Source: CAVSQX01 sp963730225 (GTDB taxonomy: Bacteria; Planctomycetota; Phycisphaerae; Tepidisphaerales; Tepidisphaeraceae). Taken from it: a stretch of DNA of 64,000 nt. The stretch spans positions 1,426,001 through 1,490,000 of the forward strand of contig CAVSQX010000004.1 in the NCBI GenBank assembly GCA_963730225.1. Direction: 5' to 3'. A program made the position numbers and the translations under genes. Below the pieces are notes generated by a model that had not been told where the DNA came from, did no database searches, and worked only from the letters and a program-made list of their open reading frames with translations. Positions 33,646-41,241 of this stretch are shown one piece after another. Each line of letters begins with the position of its first letter. Positions within the stretch are counted from its first letter, which is position 1.

Positions 33646-35412
33646 TCAATGGCTCGGGATTTCGACGGACTGCGTGGTAGCGGGCGAGCGGCCAATTTGC
33701 TTCGCTCCAACCGTTCGCCGATCGACCGGAGCGCCGTCATGATCGCAAAAAACGCCCGGAATTTCCAGCGCATATCCGTCGGCGGGGGATGAGGAAACCG
33801 GAACCGCGCTGGCGTCGAGCTTCACGGCGGCAAATAGATCTCCCTTGACCTGGGGATAGGCGGACCACTGGTCGGCCGTGATGGGCTGGTTGGCGATCAT
33901 ATCGACGGCGGCCGAATCCCCAGCGCCGGGGGGCCAGATATTGTGGGCAATCTGGGTGAAGCTGCTCAAATCGTTCTGGGCGATATTCACATCGGCGGCG
34001 CCGTTGACGCCCACATTCAAGTGCCCGGCGACAAAAAGATTATTCGCCATGACGATGCCATCGGTGCGGCCCCACAGCTTGAGGAACGCTCCGACGGGCG
34101 AATTATTGATGGCGGTGTTGTTGAGGATCGAGATATCACCGCTGATTCGACCGAATTGGTCGGGGCCGGCGATGACGATGGCCTGGCCGTTGTCGCGATG
34201 GATCTCGTTGTTGCGGATCATCACATGGTGCGAGCCGACCTGGGCGAAAACGTAAGTGTTGGTGAGGGTGTTGCCGTCGATGACCGACCAGTCGGTGGCG
34301 GTGGTGGGCGGCTCATTGGCGCCGCCCAGCGGACCGACGCGAATGGTGCCGTCGGCGACGGTGTTGTTGCAGATGTAGAAGTACGAGCCGTTGTGGCATT
34401 CGATGCATCCTTTGGAGTAGTCGTATCGGTCCGCGGGGCGGCGATCGAGATTGGTAAAATTGTTGTACGCCGCCAGCACGCGCTGGATGGCCGTCATGCG
34501 AAGGATGTGCTCGCGCGTGCTGTTGGCGGCAAAGTTGCCCAGGTAAACCTGGTCGGAGCCCTGGCCCCAGATCAAGTAGCCGCGAAGTCCGGCGGGGAGC
34601 GGATCGCGGCAGTTCTGCACCAGCAGGCCCCGCGGATTGCCGTTGGCGTTGACGGCGTCATCGACATTCAGAAACGTGCAATCACGCACGGCGATATTTT
34701 TCCCGTGAACAAAAATCCCGACGACGCCGATCTTGGGCGCTTCGCCGCTCGGATCGGCGGCGTAGGGGCTGTCGAAGGTCAGATGCTGAATGGTGATGCC
34801 GTCGCAGCGCCCGTCGATTGAGATGGCGCTGGTGCCGTTGCCGGTCAAGCGGTTGAGGATGGGATCGGGCCCGTCGCCGTAACGGTCGATGAGCACATCG
34901 GAGGCGTCGATTGACAGGCTGGTCGTCATATCGAATTTCGCGCCGGCGGCCAGGAGAATGTCGGTTCCATTTTTGGCGATTTTGAAAGCGCGGGCCGGGG
35001 TGCGCAGCGGCGCGTCGGGAGAGAGGCCGGTGTTGGCGTCGAGGCCTTCGGGGGAAACGTAAATCCGCCGGCGGAAGTCGGGGACGATGACAACCGAAGC
35101 GGCGGCGGATTGAGCAACGCCGGTTTCATCGGTGAGGGTGAGACGAATCGTGTATTTGCCCGGGCGATCGTAGATGTGGGCGGCGTTGAAGCCGCGGAGT
35201 TGGTTGTACTTCCCCGCCGGGTCGCCGAAATCCCACTCGTACCGAGCCGTCAGCGGCGTGCCGGCGGCCAGCGGCATGCGCAGGCCGTTCACATGGATCG
35301 CGCATGGAACCACGCCCGGGCACAGCAGCACGCCGAACGACGGCCTCGGCGTGATCGACGGGGATTGAGCCATCGCAACCGAAGCGAGAAAAAACAGGGG
35401 CAGCCATTTCAC
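33646..35412 (-). CDS. secreted PKD and right-handed beta-helix protein
   Basis: 588 residues with signal peptide (KWLPLFFLASVAMAQ). A PKD-like domain comes first (ARYEWDFGDPAGKYNQ, then YDRPGKYTIRLTLTD). A parallel beta-helix follows, starting RIYVSPEGLDANTGLSPDAP and continuing with coils such as IAVRDCTFLNVDDAVNANGN, VMIRNNEIHRDNGQAIVIAG and DISILNNTAINNSP. Such helices occur in polysaccharide lyases and in epimerases, but no catalytic residues could be assigned. It follows the MBL-fold gene by 7 bases on the same strand. Confidence 0.75.
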   Translation of the reverse strand: MKWLPLFFLASVAMAQSPSITPRPSFGVLLCPGVVPCAIHVNGLRMPLAAGTPLTARYEWDFGDPAGKYNQLRGFNAAHIYDRPGKYTIRLTLTDETGVAQSAAASVVIVPDFRRRIYVSPEGLDANTGLSPDAPLRTPARAFKIAKNGTDILLAAGAKFDMTTSLSIDASDVLIDRYGDGPDPILNRLTGNGTSAISIDGRCDGITIQHLTFDSPYAADPSGEAPKIGVVGIFVHGKNIAVRDCTFLNVDDAVNANGNPRGLLVQNCRDPLPAGLRGYLIWGQGSDQVYLGNFAANSTREHILRMTAIQRVLAAYNNFTNLDRRPADRYDYSKGCIECHNGSYFYICNNTVADGTIRVGPLGGANEPPTTATDWSVIDGNTLTNTYVFAQVGSHHVMIRNNEIHRDNGQAIVIAGPDQFGRISGDISILNNTAINNSPVGAFLKLWGRTDGIVMANNLFVAGHLNVGVNGAADVNIAQNDLSSFTQIAHNIWPPGAGDSAAVDMIANQPITADQWSAYPQVKGDLFAAVKLDASAVPVSSSPADGYALEIPGVFCDHDGAPVDRRTVGAKQIGRSPATTQSVEIPSH

Positions 35413-35419
35413 GGTTGGA

Positions 35420-36253
35420 TTATCCCCACGCCCAGGTGAGCTGACGTCCCGCCGATGATTGGCTGGAACCGGCGAGCCACTGGGTGGGCTCCTGTTGCTC
35501 GGCGAGGATCAAGCGATCCGCGAATCGGGCATCCTGCGAAAAAATCTTCCGCAGCAGCCGCGGACAATTGCACTGTTGGCTTCGATGCAACAGCACTATA
35601 TTTCGCGGCAATCGGCCGGCGCGGTCGCAGATCGCCTTCACAGCCGCCAATGCCTGCGCGTTGGAAAGGTGGCCGCTGCCGCCCATGATCCGCTGTTTCA
35701 GAAACCGCGGGCGCGGGCTGTTCATTTGCATCTGCGGATCGTAATTGCTTTCGATTGCCAGAAGATCAACCCCGCGGAATTTCTCGATCAATTCACCTGG
35801 TACCTGCCCCAAATCGGTTGCGTAACCGAGCTTGAAACCGTCAGATTCCAGCAAAAATGCGTGCGATCCCTCGACATCGTGCGGTAGCGGCAACGCAGAA
35901 ACAACGGCCCGCGGCGTCGGCTCAAAAGGCTCGCCGTTGAACGGCACGATCAAACCGTTCAGCTTGGGCTCGCCGGCGATTTCCAGCAGCTTCTCGACCC
36001 GATCGCCGTGGCAGAAAATCCGGATCTGGTGCCGCACCAGCGTCCGTTTCCAGGCGGGATGAAAGTGATCGCGATCCAGGTGAGTCAGGCAAATCGCTGC
36101 GATGTCGCGCATCGCCATTCCGCGCGCCCCCATCCTTGCGGCGGCCGTGCGAGGACCGATGCCGCAATCGATCAGAACGACCCCGCCCGGCGTTCGCACC
36201 GCACTACAGTTGCCCGATGAGCCGCTGGCCAGAATGCAAAGTTGGATCGACAT
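35420..36253 (-). CDS. MBL-fold metallo-hydrolase (YycJ/WalJ-like)
   Basis: 277 residues with the metallo-beta-lactamase fold: LASGSSGNCSAVRTPGGVVL, LIDCGIGPRT, the metal motif THLDRDHFHP (HxxxDH form), PLPHDVEGSHAFLLES, GYATDLGQVP and ESNYDPQMQ. The beginning CILASGSSGNC is characteristic of the YycJ/WalJ group of predicted exo-nucleases. No signal peptide. Start ATG 36253 opens at MSIQL. It is the first gene in the minus-strand run to 33.1 kb and faces away from the transketolase gene at 36347. Confidence 0.83.
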   Translation of the reverse strand: MSIQLCILASGSSGNCSAVRTPGGVVLIDCGIGPRTAAARMGARGMAMRDIAAICLTHLDRDHFHPAWKRTLVRHQIRIFCHGDRVEKLLEIAGEPKLNGLIVPFNGEPFEPTPRAVVSALPLPHDVEGSHAFLLESDGFKLGYATDLGQVPGELIEKFRGVDLLAIESNYDPQMQMNSPRPRFLKQRIMGGSGHLSNAQALAAVKAICDRAGRLPRNIVLLHRSQQCNCPRLLRKIFSQDARFADRLILAEQQEPTQWLAGSSQSSAGRQLTWAWG

Positions 36254-36346
36254 CCGTGCTTTCCGGGTGAAAAGAGTAATCGAATCGGGGCAAATCTTCC
36301 ACGAACCATCTTGCCAAGATGGGCCGGGAAGCCGATAAATATTTAT

Positions 36347-37993
36347 ATGCCAAGCGAAAACTTCCCAATCGACCTGTCGGCTCTCAAGCCTCTGAAATTA
36401 GACCTCAAATCAACCTCGATGAGCGACGAGCAGAAGGCGATGCTCAAGTACAACATTCAGTTGTGCCGCGATGCGATCGTCTTCTTCACCGCCCTGGCCG
36501 GGGCTAAGGGGTTGTCGGGCCACACCGGCGGAGCGTACGACACGGTACCCGAAGTAACGATCATCCGCGGCTTCATCGCCGGTGGAGCACCGATCGTGCC
36601 GATCATCTACGACGAAGCCGGACATCGCGTGGCCACGCAATATCTCCTGAGCGTTTTGAACGGAGCGATGCCCGCGGAAAAATTGCTGCATTACCGCGAA
36701 TACAACAGCGGCCTGCCCGGACATCCCGAATTGGGAATGACCCCCGGCGTCGAATTCGCCTCCGGACGCCTCGGACACATGTGGGCCTTCTGCAACGGCG
36801 TGGCGATGGCCAATCCCGGCAAGTCGATCGTGCTGCTCGGCTCCGACGGCAGCCAGATGGAAGGCGACAATGCCGAAGCCGCCCGATTGGCCGTGGCGAA
36901 GAATCTCAACATCAAGGTTCTCGTCGACGACAACAACGTCACCATCGCCGGGCATCCGCAGGAATACATGACCGATTACGACCTCAGCCGCACGCTCTCC
37001 GGTTTCGGCCTGAACACCGAAACCACCATGGGCGAGGATTACGATGCCCTGCTGATCGACCTGGCCCGAGCCTTCAGCGACGATCAGCCCCACGCGCTGG
37101 TCATCAAGCGGCCGATGGCTCCCGGCATCGAAGGCGCCGAGGGAAGCCCGCACGCCCACGAAGTGCTCAAGCCGGAAATCGCCATCAAATATCTCGAGCA
37201 ACGCGGCCACACCAAAGCCGTGGAGATGCTCAAAGCCGCCAAGCCCGACAAGAGTCCGCTCACTTTCAAAGGCTCCAGCGGCGTCGGCAAAAACCGCGAC
37301 GATTTCGGCAAAATCATCAACGACATTCTCGACGCCATTCCCGAACCCCAACGCATCGCCACCGTGCGCGTCTTCGACAACGATCTGGAAGGATCCTGCG
37401 GCCTGCATCACATCCGCAAGAAACATCCCGAAGTTTTCGTCCGCGGTGGAATCATGGAGCGCGGAAACTATTCCGCCGCCGCCGGTTTCGGCGCGACCAA
37501 AGGAAAACAGGGAATTTACGCCACATTTTCCGCGTTTTTGGAGATGGCCATCAGCGAGATCACGATGGCCCGCTTGAATTTCTGCAACGTGCTGGCCCAC
37601 TACAGCCACAGCGGTGTCGACGACATGGCCGACAACACCTGCCACTTCGGCATCAACAGCATGTACGCCGACGGCGGCGTGAAACCGAGCCACGGCGAAG
37701 ACACCACCCGGCTCTATTTCCCCGTCGATCAACACCAATTCGCCGCCTGCATCAAGCGCATTTTTAACGATCCTGGCCTTCGCTTCCTCTTCAGCACCCG
37801 CGCCCCGTCCCCGACATTCTCGATGACGCCGGCAAGCCGATGTTCCAGGGCAAACCCTTCGAGCCCGGCAAAGATGACATCATCCGTGAAACCGCCGCCG
37901 GCGGCGGATACGTCGTCGCTTTCGGCGAAACCGTCTACCGCGCTCTCGATGCCGTCCTCCGTCTGCGCGAACAGGGAACCAAAGTCGGCCTGA
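36347..37993 (+). CDS. tkt: transketolase, N-terminal and central part (frameshifted)
   Basis: Thiamin-diphosphate enzyme moving two-carbon units between sugar phosphates. Seen: GLSGHTGGAYDTVPEV, FASGRLGHMWAFCNG, the ThDP motif LLGSDGSQMEGDNAE with VLVDDNNVTIAGHP, the PYR domain IMERGNYSAAAGFGATKGKQ and ATFSAFLEMAISEIT, and GEDTTRLYFPVDQ. The frame leaves the family near 37800 (STRAP followed by Ser-rich noise) and stops at 37993; the true continuation is in another frame from about 37803 to 38256. ATG 36347 (MPSENFPI) is used; the open stretch upstream to 36242 is antisense to the MBL gene. No strong Shine-Dalgarno is seen. The variant resembles long-diverged transketolases rather than E. 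coli TktA. Confidence 0.85.
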   Translation: MPSENFPIDLSALKPLKLDLKSTSMSDEQKAMLKYNIQLCRDAIVFFTALAGAKGLSGHTGGAYDTVPEVTIIRGFIAGGAPIVPIIYDEAGHRVATQYLLSVLNGAMPAEKLLHYREYNSGLPGHPELGMTPGVEFASGRLGHMWAFCNGVAMANPGKSIVLLGSDGSQMEGDNAEAARLAVAKNLNIKVLVDDNNVTIAGHPQEYMTDYDLSRTLSGFGLNTETTMGEDYDALLIDLARAFSDDQPHALVIKRPMAPGIEGAEGSPHAHEVLKPEIAIKYLEQRGHTKAVEMLKAAKPDKSPLTFKGSSGVGKNRDDFGKIINDILDAIPEPQRIATVRVFDNDLEGSCGLHHIRKKHPEVFVRGGIMERGNYSAAAGFGATKGKQGIYATFSAFLEMAISEITMARLNFCNVLAHYSHSGVDDMADNTCHFGINSMYADGGVKPSHGEDTTRLYFPVDQHQFAACIKRIFNDPGLRFLFSTRAPSPTFSMTPASRCSRANPSSPAKMTSSVKPPPAADTSSLSAKPSTALSMPSSVCANREPKSA

Positions 37994-38256
37994 TCAACAA
38001 GACGACGTTGAATGTCGTCGACCCCGCGACGATGAAAAAACTCGCCGCCGCCCCATTCGTTCTGGTCGCCGAAGGCTGGAACGTCAAAACCGGCCTGGGC
38101 AGCCGCTTCGGCAGCTATCTCCTCCATGCCGGCTTTAAAGGAAAGTACAATCACATCGGCACCCACCTGGAAGGCAGCGGCGGATTATGGCAACAGATGG
38201 GGTATCAAGGCCTGGATTCAGAGGGGATCGCCAAGGCGATCAAGGCGTTGGCGTGA
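37803..38256 (+). CDS. tkt: transketolase, C-terminal domain (continuation after frameshift)
   Basis: Continues the transketolase: VPDILDDAGKPMFQGKPFEP, then AAGGGYVVAFGETVYRALDA, KVGLINKTTLNVVDPATMKK, VLVAEGWNVKTGLGSRFG and a C-terminus LDSEGIAKAIKALA. The first internal ATG is at 37840, but the family sequence already begins in this frame at 37803. Together with the upstream part it makes about 636 residues, a normal length. One base change in the C-rich GCGCCCCGTCCCCG stretch would join the frames, so this may be a sequencing slip. Confidence 0.8.
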
Positions 38257-38314
38257 TGCTGTGTCGCCGTGAATGCGCTTTCGGATTGCCCGAACCGCAC
38301 GTATACTCAGGAGT

Positions 38315-38536
38315 ATGCGTTATACGGTCATCTTCGAATCTCAAGGCGATGGCGGCTACCACGCATCGTGTCCTGCGTTGCCCGGTTGCCATTCCGAGGG
38401 CGATACGCTCGATGAGGTGGTCAGCCACATGCGCGAAGCAATCGAGGTTTACCTGGAAAGCTTGCAGGCACACGGCGAACCGGCGCCGATCGAAGACATC
38501 CTCATCAAACCGCTCGAAGTGGCCGCCGCGACCTAG
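38315..38536 (+). CDS. hicB: HicB family antitoxin
   Basis: 73 residues with the HicB-type partial RNase H fold: MRYTVIFESQGDGGYHASCP, LPGCHSEGDTLDEVVSHM and REAIEVYLESLQAHG. It would neutralise a HicA mRNA interferase. ATG 38315 is chosen since the family sequence starts exactly there; the AGGAG just upstream is unusually close (1-2 bases), so translation efficiency is doubtful. The partner gene immediately after it is only a 22-codon stump, so this is a toxin-less antitoxin. It sits between transketolase and rsmG. Confidence 0.85.
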   Translation: MRYTVIFESQGDGGYHASCPALPGCHSEGDTLDEVVSHMREAIEVYLESLQAHGEPAPIEDILIKPLEVAAAT

Positions 38537-38539
38537 CCG

Positions 38540-38608
38540 ATGGCAAAACTCCCATCCATCCGCGCCCGCGATCTGGTTCGCGTGGCCGAGTTCATCGAAC
38601 GATTGTGA
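38540..38608 (+). pseudogene. hicA: hicA toxin remnant (N-terminal stump)
   Basis: ATG at 38540, four bases after the hicB stop, opens a 22-codon frame (MAKLPSIRARDLVRVAEF, then IERL) that ends at TGA 38606-38608. Its first half matches the N-terminal beta strand and helix of HicA, normally followed by a conserved GSHxxx segment that is absent here. The stop overlaps the GTG start of rsmG (38605), so the rest was probably lost by deletion up to that point. Functional toxin is impossible from this frame. Confidence 0.7.
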
Positions 38609-39333
38609 GCGATTCATCATCCACGCCGGGTGAGGCACTCTGGACGGCGATAGCTGCGCCGGCGGAATGTGCATTGGATCATCAACAGATAGCAAAACTG
38701 AGTCGATACCTCGATCTGCTGTCGGCCGCCAATCAGCAGATGAATCTGACGCGTATCACCGAACGCTCGGCGATGGAATTACACCATATCGCCGATGCCC
38801 TGACCCTGCTGGCGTTTTTGCCGAAGGATGCCCATCGCCTGGCCGACATCGGCAGCGGCGGCGGCGTGCCGGGGATTCCGCTGGCGATCGCGCGGCCCGA
38901 TACGCGGGTGACGTTGATCGAATCGACCAAAAAAAAAGCCGCGTTTTTGCGGGAAACGGGGGCAGAGCTGCGGCTGGAGAATGTCGAGATTCTCGACGTG
39001 CGGGTCGAAGATCTCGGGCGGGGAAAATCGCGCGAAATTTTCGATGTAGCGGTGGTTCGCGCCGTCGCGCAGATGGTCTGGCTCGTCGAGTGGGGATTGC
39101 CCCTGCTCAAAACCGGCGGAAAGCTGCTGGCGATGAAGGGGCAGAAAGTTTCCGACGAGCTCTCGGCCGCCGCCAAGGCCGCCAAATTGCTCGGCGGCGG
39201 CGAGCCGATTGTACATCCTGTGGTGCTGAGCGGCGTGGATCATCACGTGATCGTCGAAATCCCCAAGCAAAGAAAGACCGACGCCCGCTTCCCGCGCCCG
39301 GCCACCGCGGCCAAAGGAAAACCGCTGTTCTGA
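38605..39333 (+). CDS. rsmG: 16S rRNA (guanine-527 N7)-methyltransferase RsmG
   Basis: SAM-dependent methylation of G527 in 16S rRNA; loss confers low-level streptomycin resistance in other bacteria. 242 residues. The family core is evident: LDLLSAANQQMNLTRITE, HHIADALTLLAFLP, LADIGSGGGVPGIPLAIARP (SAM motif I), VTLIESTKKKAAFLRE, VVRAVAQMVWLVEWGLPLLK and GKLLAMKG. GTG at 38605 overlaps the hicA stump's TGA. It lies 48 bases ahead of the deaminase gene; the gap is made of 7-base repeats. Confidence 0.93.
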   Translation: MSDSSSTPGEALWTAIAAPAECALDHQQIAKLSRYLDLLSAANQQMNLTRITERSAMELHHIADALTLLAFLPKDAHRLADIGSGGGVPGIPLAIARPDTRVTLIESTKKKAAFLRETGAELRLENVEILDVRVEDLGRGKSREIFDVAVVRAVAQMVWLVEWGLPLLKTGGKLLAMKGQKVSDELSAAAKAAKLLGGGEPIVHPVVLSGVDHHVIVEIPKQRKTDARFPRPATAAKGKPLF

Positions 39334-39338
39334 TTCAA

Positions 39339-39366
39339 TCGGCAATTGGCAATCGGCAATCGGCAA
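39339..39366. repeat. Four tandem 7-base units (TCGGCAA)
   Basis: TCGGCAA at 39339, TTGGCAA at 39346, TCGGCAA at 39353 and TCGGCAA at 39360, directly after the rsmG stop (39331-39333). Related CGGCAAT-like words occur near 32960-33010 around the start of the peptidase gene. Possibly slippage-prone microsatellite. Confidence 0.8.
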
Positions 39367-39381
39367 TCATAGAATTTCCCC

Positions 39382-39834
39382 ATGGACCCATTTCTCCAGG
39401 CCGCCATCGATCAGGCGAAAAAAGGATTATCTGAAGGTGGTTTGCCGATCGGCAGCGTGCTGGTTCGCAACGGCCAGATCATCGGCGCCGGCCACAATCG
39501 CCGGGTGCAGCATGGCGATTCCATGGCCCACGCCGAAATCGACTGCCTGAAAAACGCCGGCCGGCAGTCGACGTACAAGGACACCGTTCTCTACAGCACG
39601 TTGATGCCCTGCTACCTCTGCACCGGCGCGGTGATTCAGTTCGGCATTCCCAAAGTTATCGTCGGCGAAGCCACGACCTTCGCCGGCGGCGAAGCCAAGT
39701 GGGGCAAGAGCCCCGATTTCATGCGCGCCAACGGCATTGAAGTGATTAATCTGCACGATCAGACGTGCATCGAAATGATGCGGAAATTTATTGCCGAGAA
39801 TCCGACACTATGGAATGAGGATATTGGCAAGTGA
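39382..39834 (+). CDS. cytosine/nucleoside deaminase, Fcy1-like
   Basis: 150-residue zinc deaminase. The active site reads HAEIDCLKNAG (His and catalytic Glu) and TLMPCYLCTGAVIQFGI (two Cys zinc ligands). Overall it matches the yeast cytosine deaminase Fcy1 better than E. coli guanine or tRNA adenosine deaminases, including the C-terminus CIEMMRKFIAENPTLW then NEDIGK. It should be a cytosolic homodimer converting cytosine to uracil, or a related base. Starts 48 bases after rsmG on the same strand; a small membrane protein gene is encoded in the opposite direction just downstream. Confidence 0.87.
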   Translation: MDPFLQAAIDQAKKGLSEGGLPIGSVLVRNGQIIGAGHNRRVQHGDSMAHAEIDCLKNAGRQSTYKDTVLYSTLMPCYLCTGAVIQFGIPKVIVGEATTFAGGEAKWGKSPDFMRANGIEVINLHDQTCIEMMRKFIAENPTLWNEDIGK

Positions 39835-39888
39835 GAAGGATTGCCGATTTCCAATTCGCTGACGATTTCCAAGTGCCGATTGAGGGAA

Positions 39889-40059
39889 TCACTCCGCCGG
39901 AAAGATCGTGAGCAGTCGTGGTCGCGGAGAATGCCGGACGGGTACGGGGGCCGACGGCGGATAGTGTTGGGTTTCGACGGGCTCACTGCGCACGGGCAGC
40001 AACGTAGCGACAAATGACGCCAGGACGAGCAGCGCAAAAAGTATCAAACCGACAACCAT
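39889..40059 (-). CDS. small single-span membrane protein
   Basis: A 56-residue frame beginning MVVGLILFALLVLASFVATL and continuing LPVRSEPVETQHYPP with a Pro-rich basic tail (VRHSPRPRLLTIFPAE), stop at 39889-39891. The first 21 residues form a strong membrane span. AAGGAA lies about 8 bases upstream of the ATG. The frame sits antisense between the deaminase gene and thiE and explains that gap better than the longer overlapping frame. No family recognised. Confidence 0.5.
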   Translation of the reverse strand: MVVGLILFALLVLASFVATLLPVRSEPVETQHYPPSAPVPVRHSPRPRLLTIFPAE

Positions 40060-40081
40060 CGGATTTCCTTGCGAGCCATTC

Positions 40082-40087
40082 TATAAT
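40082..40087 (+). promoter_or_regulatory. Putative -10 element of thiE
   Basis: TATAAT lies 10-15 bases before the GTG at 40097. If used, transcription would start within a few bases of the start codon, implying leaderless or nearly leaderless mRNA. No -35 element at the normal spacing is convincing. Confidence 0.3.
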
Positions 40088-40096
40088 CGGCCGGTC

Positions 40097-41153
40097 GTGG
40101 CCAACGACATGAACGGGAACGATTCCGCGGTGCTTCGCCTGCTGGATGCCAACGCCAATCGGGCGCGCGAGGGGCTGCGCGTCGTCGAGGATTATGCTCG
40201 CTTCATTCTCGATGATGACGGGCTTTCTGCGGAGCTGAAGAATCTGCGGCACGATTTTACGGCTGCGACGGCGGGCTGGCTGGCCGATGCGGTTTTGCAT
40301 CGGGATATCGCCGGCGATGTCGGAACGGCCCATAAAACCGCTGCGGAAATGCAGCGAGCAGACCTGCCGGCAGTCGTCACGGCGGCGGGAAAACGGCTCG
40401 GTGAAGCGCTGCGGGCCATCGAGGAGTTTTCCAAGACGATCGATCCGGCGGCGGCCGGGCGCGTGGAAGCGATTCGATATCGGTTTTACGAATTGGAACA
40501 GCGAATAGCGCGCACCCTGCGCCCGGCGACGCGCTTCGGGGCGGTGCGGTTGTATGTGCTGATCACCCAGAGCTGCTGCAAAAATCCCTGGCTGAAAACG
40601 GCGGAGGAAGCGATCGCCGGCGGCGCGGATTGTTTGCAGTTGCGGGAGAAAAATATCGACGATGCGGATTTCCTTCAGCGGGCGCGAGCGTTCGTGGCGT
40701 TGTGCCGCAAGCACGGCGTCGTCAGCATCATCAACGATCGACCCGACATCGCCCTGCTGGCCGACGCCGACGGCGTTCACATTGGCCAGGGCGATCTGCC
40801 GGCAGCAGAAGTTCGGCGGATGATCGGGAACGGGAAAATTCTGGGCGTCAGCACGCACAATCTGGCCCAGGCAAAGCGGGCGGTGCTGGATGGAGCGGAT
40901 TACATCGGCGTCGGGCCGATTTTCCCCAGCAGCACCAAGCCGCGGGACTTTTCTGCCGGGATTGGAGTTTGCCCGGGAAATTGTTTCGACAATTCATCTT
41001 CCCGCAGTGGCAATTTCGGGCATCACACCCCAGAATGTCGATGAAGTGCTCAGGACGGGCATGAAGCGCATCGCCGTAACCGCGGCCGTGACGGATTGTG
41101 ATGACGTGCGGTCGGCGGCGACGCGAATACGGAGATTGATGAATGATGAATGA
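40097..41153 (+). CDS. thiE: ThiD2-ThiE fusion: HMP-P kinase and thiamine-phosphate synthase (frameshifted)
   Basis: Two domains. Residues 1-130 are a ThiD2-type domain (LRLLDANANRAREGLRVVED, LRHDFTAATAGWLA, LGEALRAIEEFSKTI); ThiD2 is known as a strictly monofunctional HMP-phosphate kinase. The rest is ThiE: YVLITQSCCKNPW, ADCLQLREKNIDDADFL, INDRPDIALLADADGVHIG, and ADYIGVGPIFPSSTKPRDF. At about 40945 (GGACTTTTCTG) the frame changes; the natural end (LPGLEFAREIVSTIHLP, VAISGITPQNVDEVL) is in another frame and stops at 41151-41153. A one-base slip in TTTT explains it. GTG 40097 or ATG 40109 may be the start. The stop lies inside a 7-base repeat block shared with the murJ leader. Confidence 0.85.
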
Positions 41154-41228
41154 TGAATGATGAGTGGAAAGCAAATTCGGCATTGCTGCATCCTGCAATC
41201 ATCATTCATCAATCATCATTCATCATTC
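41138..41228. repeat. Heptameric inverted repeat block between thiE and murJ
   Basis: Left: GATGAAT units at 41138, 41145 and 41152 plus a partial one, overlapping the thiE stop. Right: ATTCATC-type units in 41198-41228. The two sides are mutual reverse complements and could form a long hairpin with about 35 bases in the loop. It ends about 14 bases upstream of the murJ start, so it may end thiE transcription or shape the murJ leader. Confidence 0.6.
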
Positions 41229-41241
41229 TCTCAGGATACGG

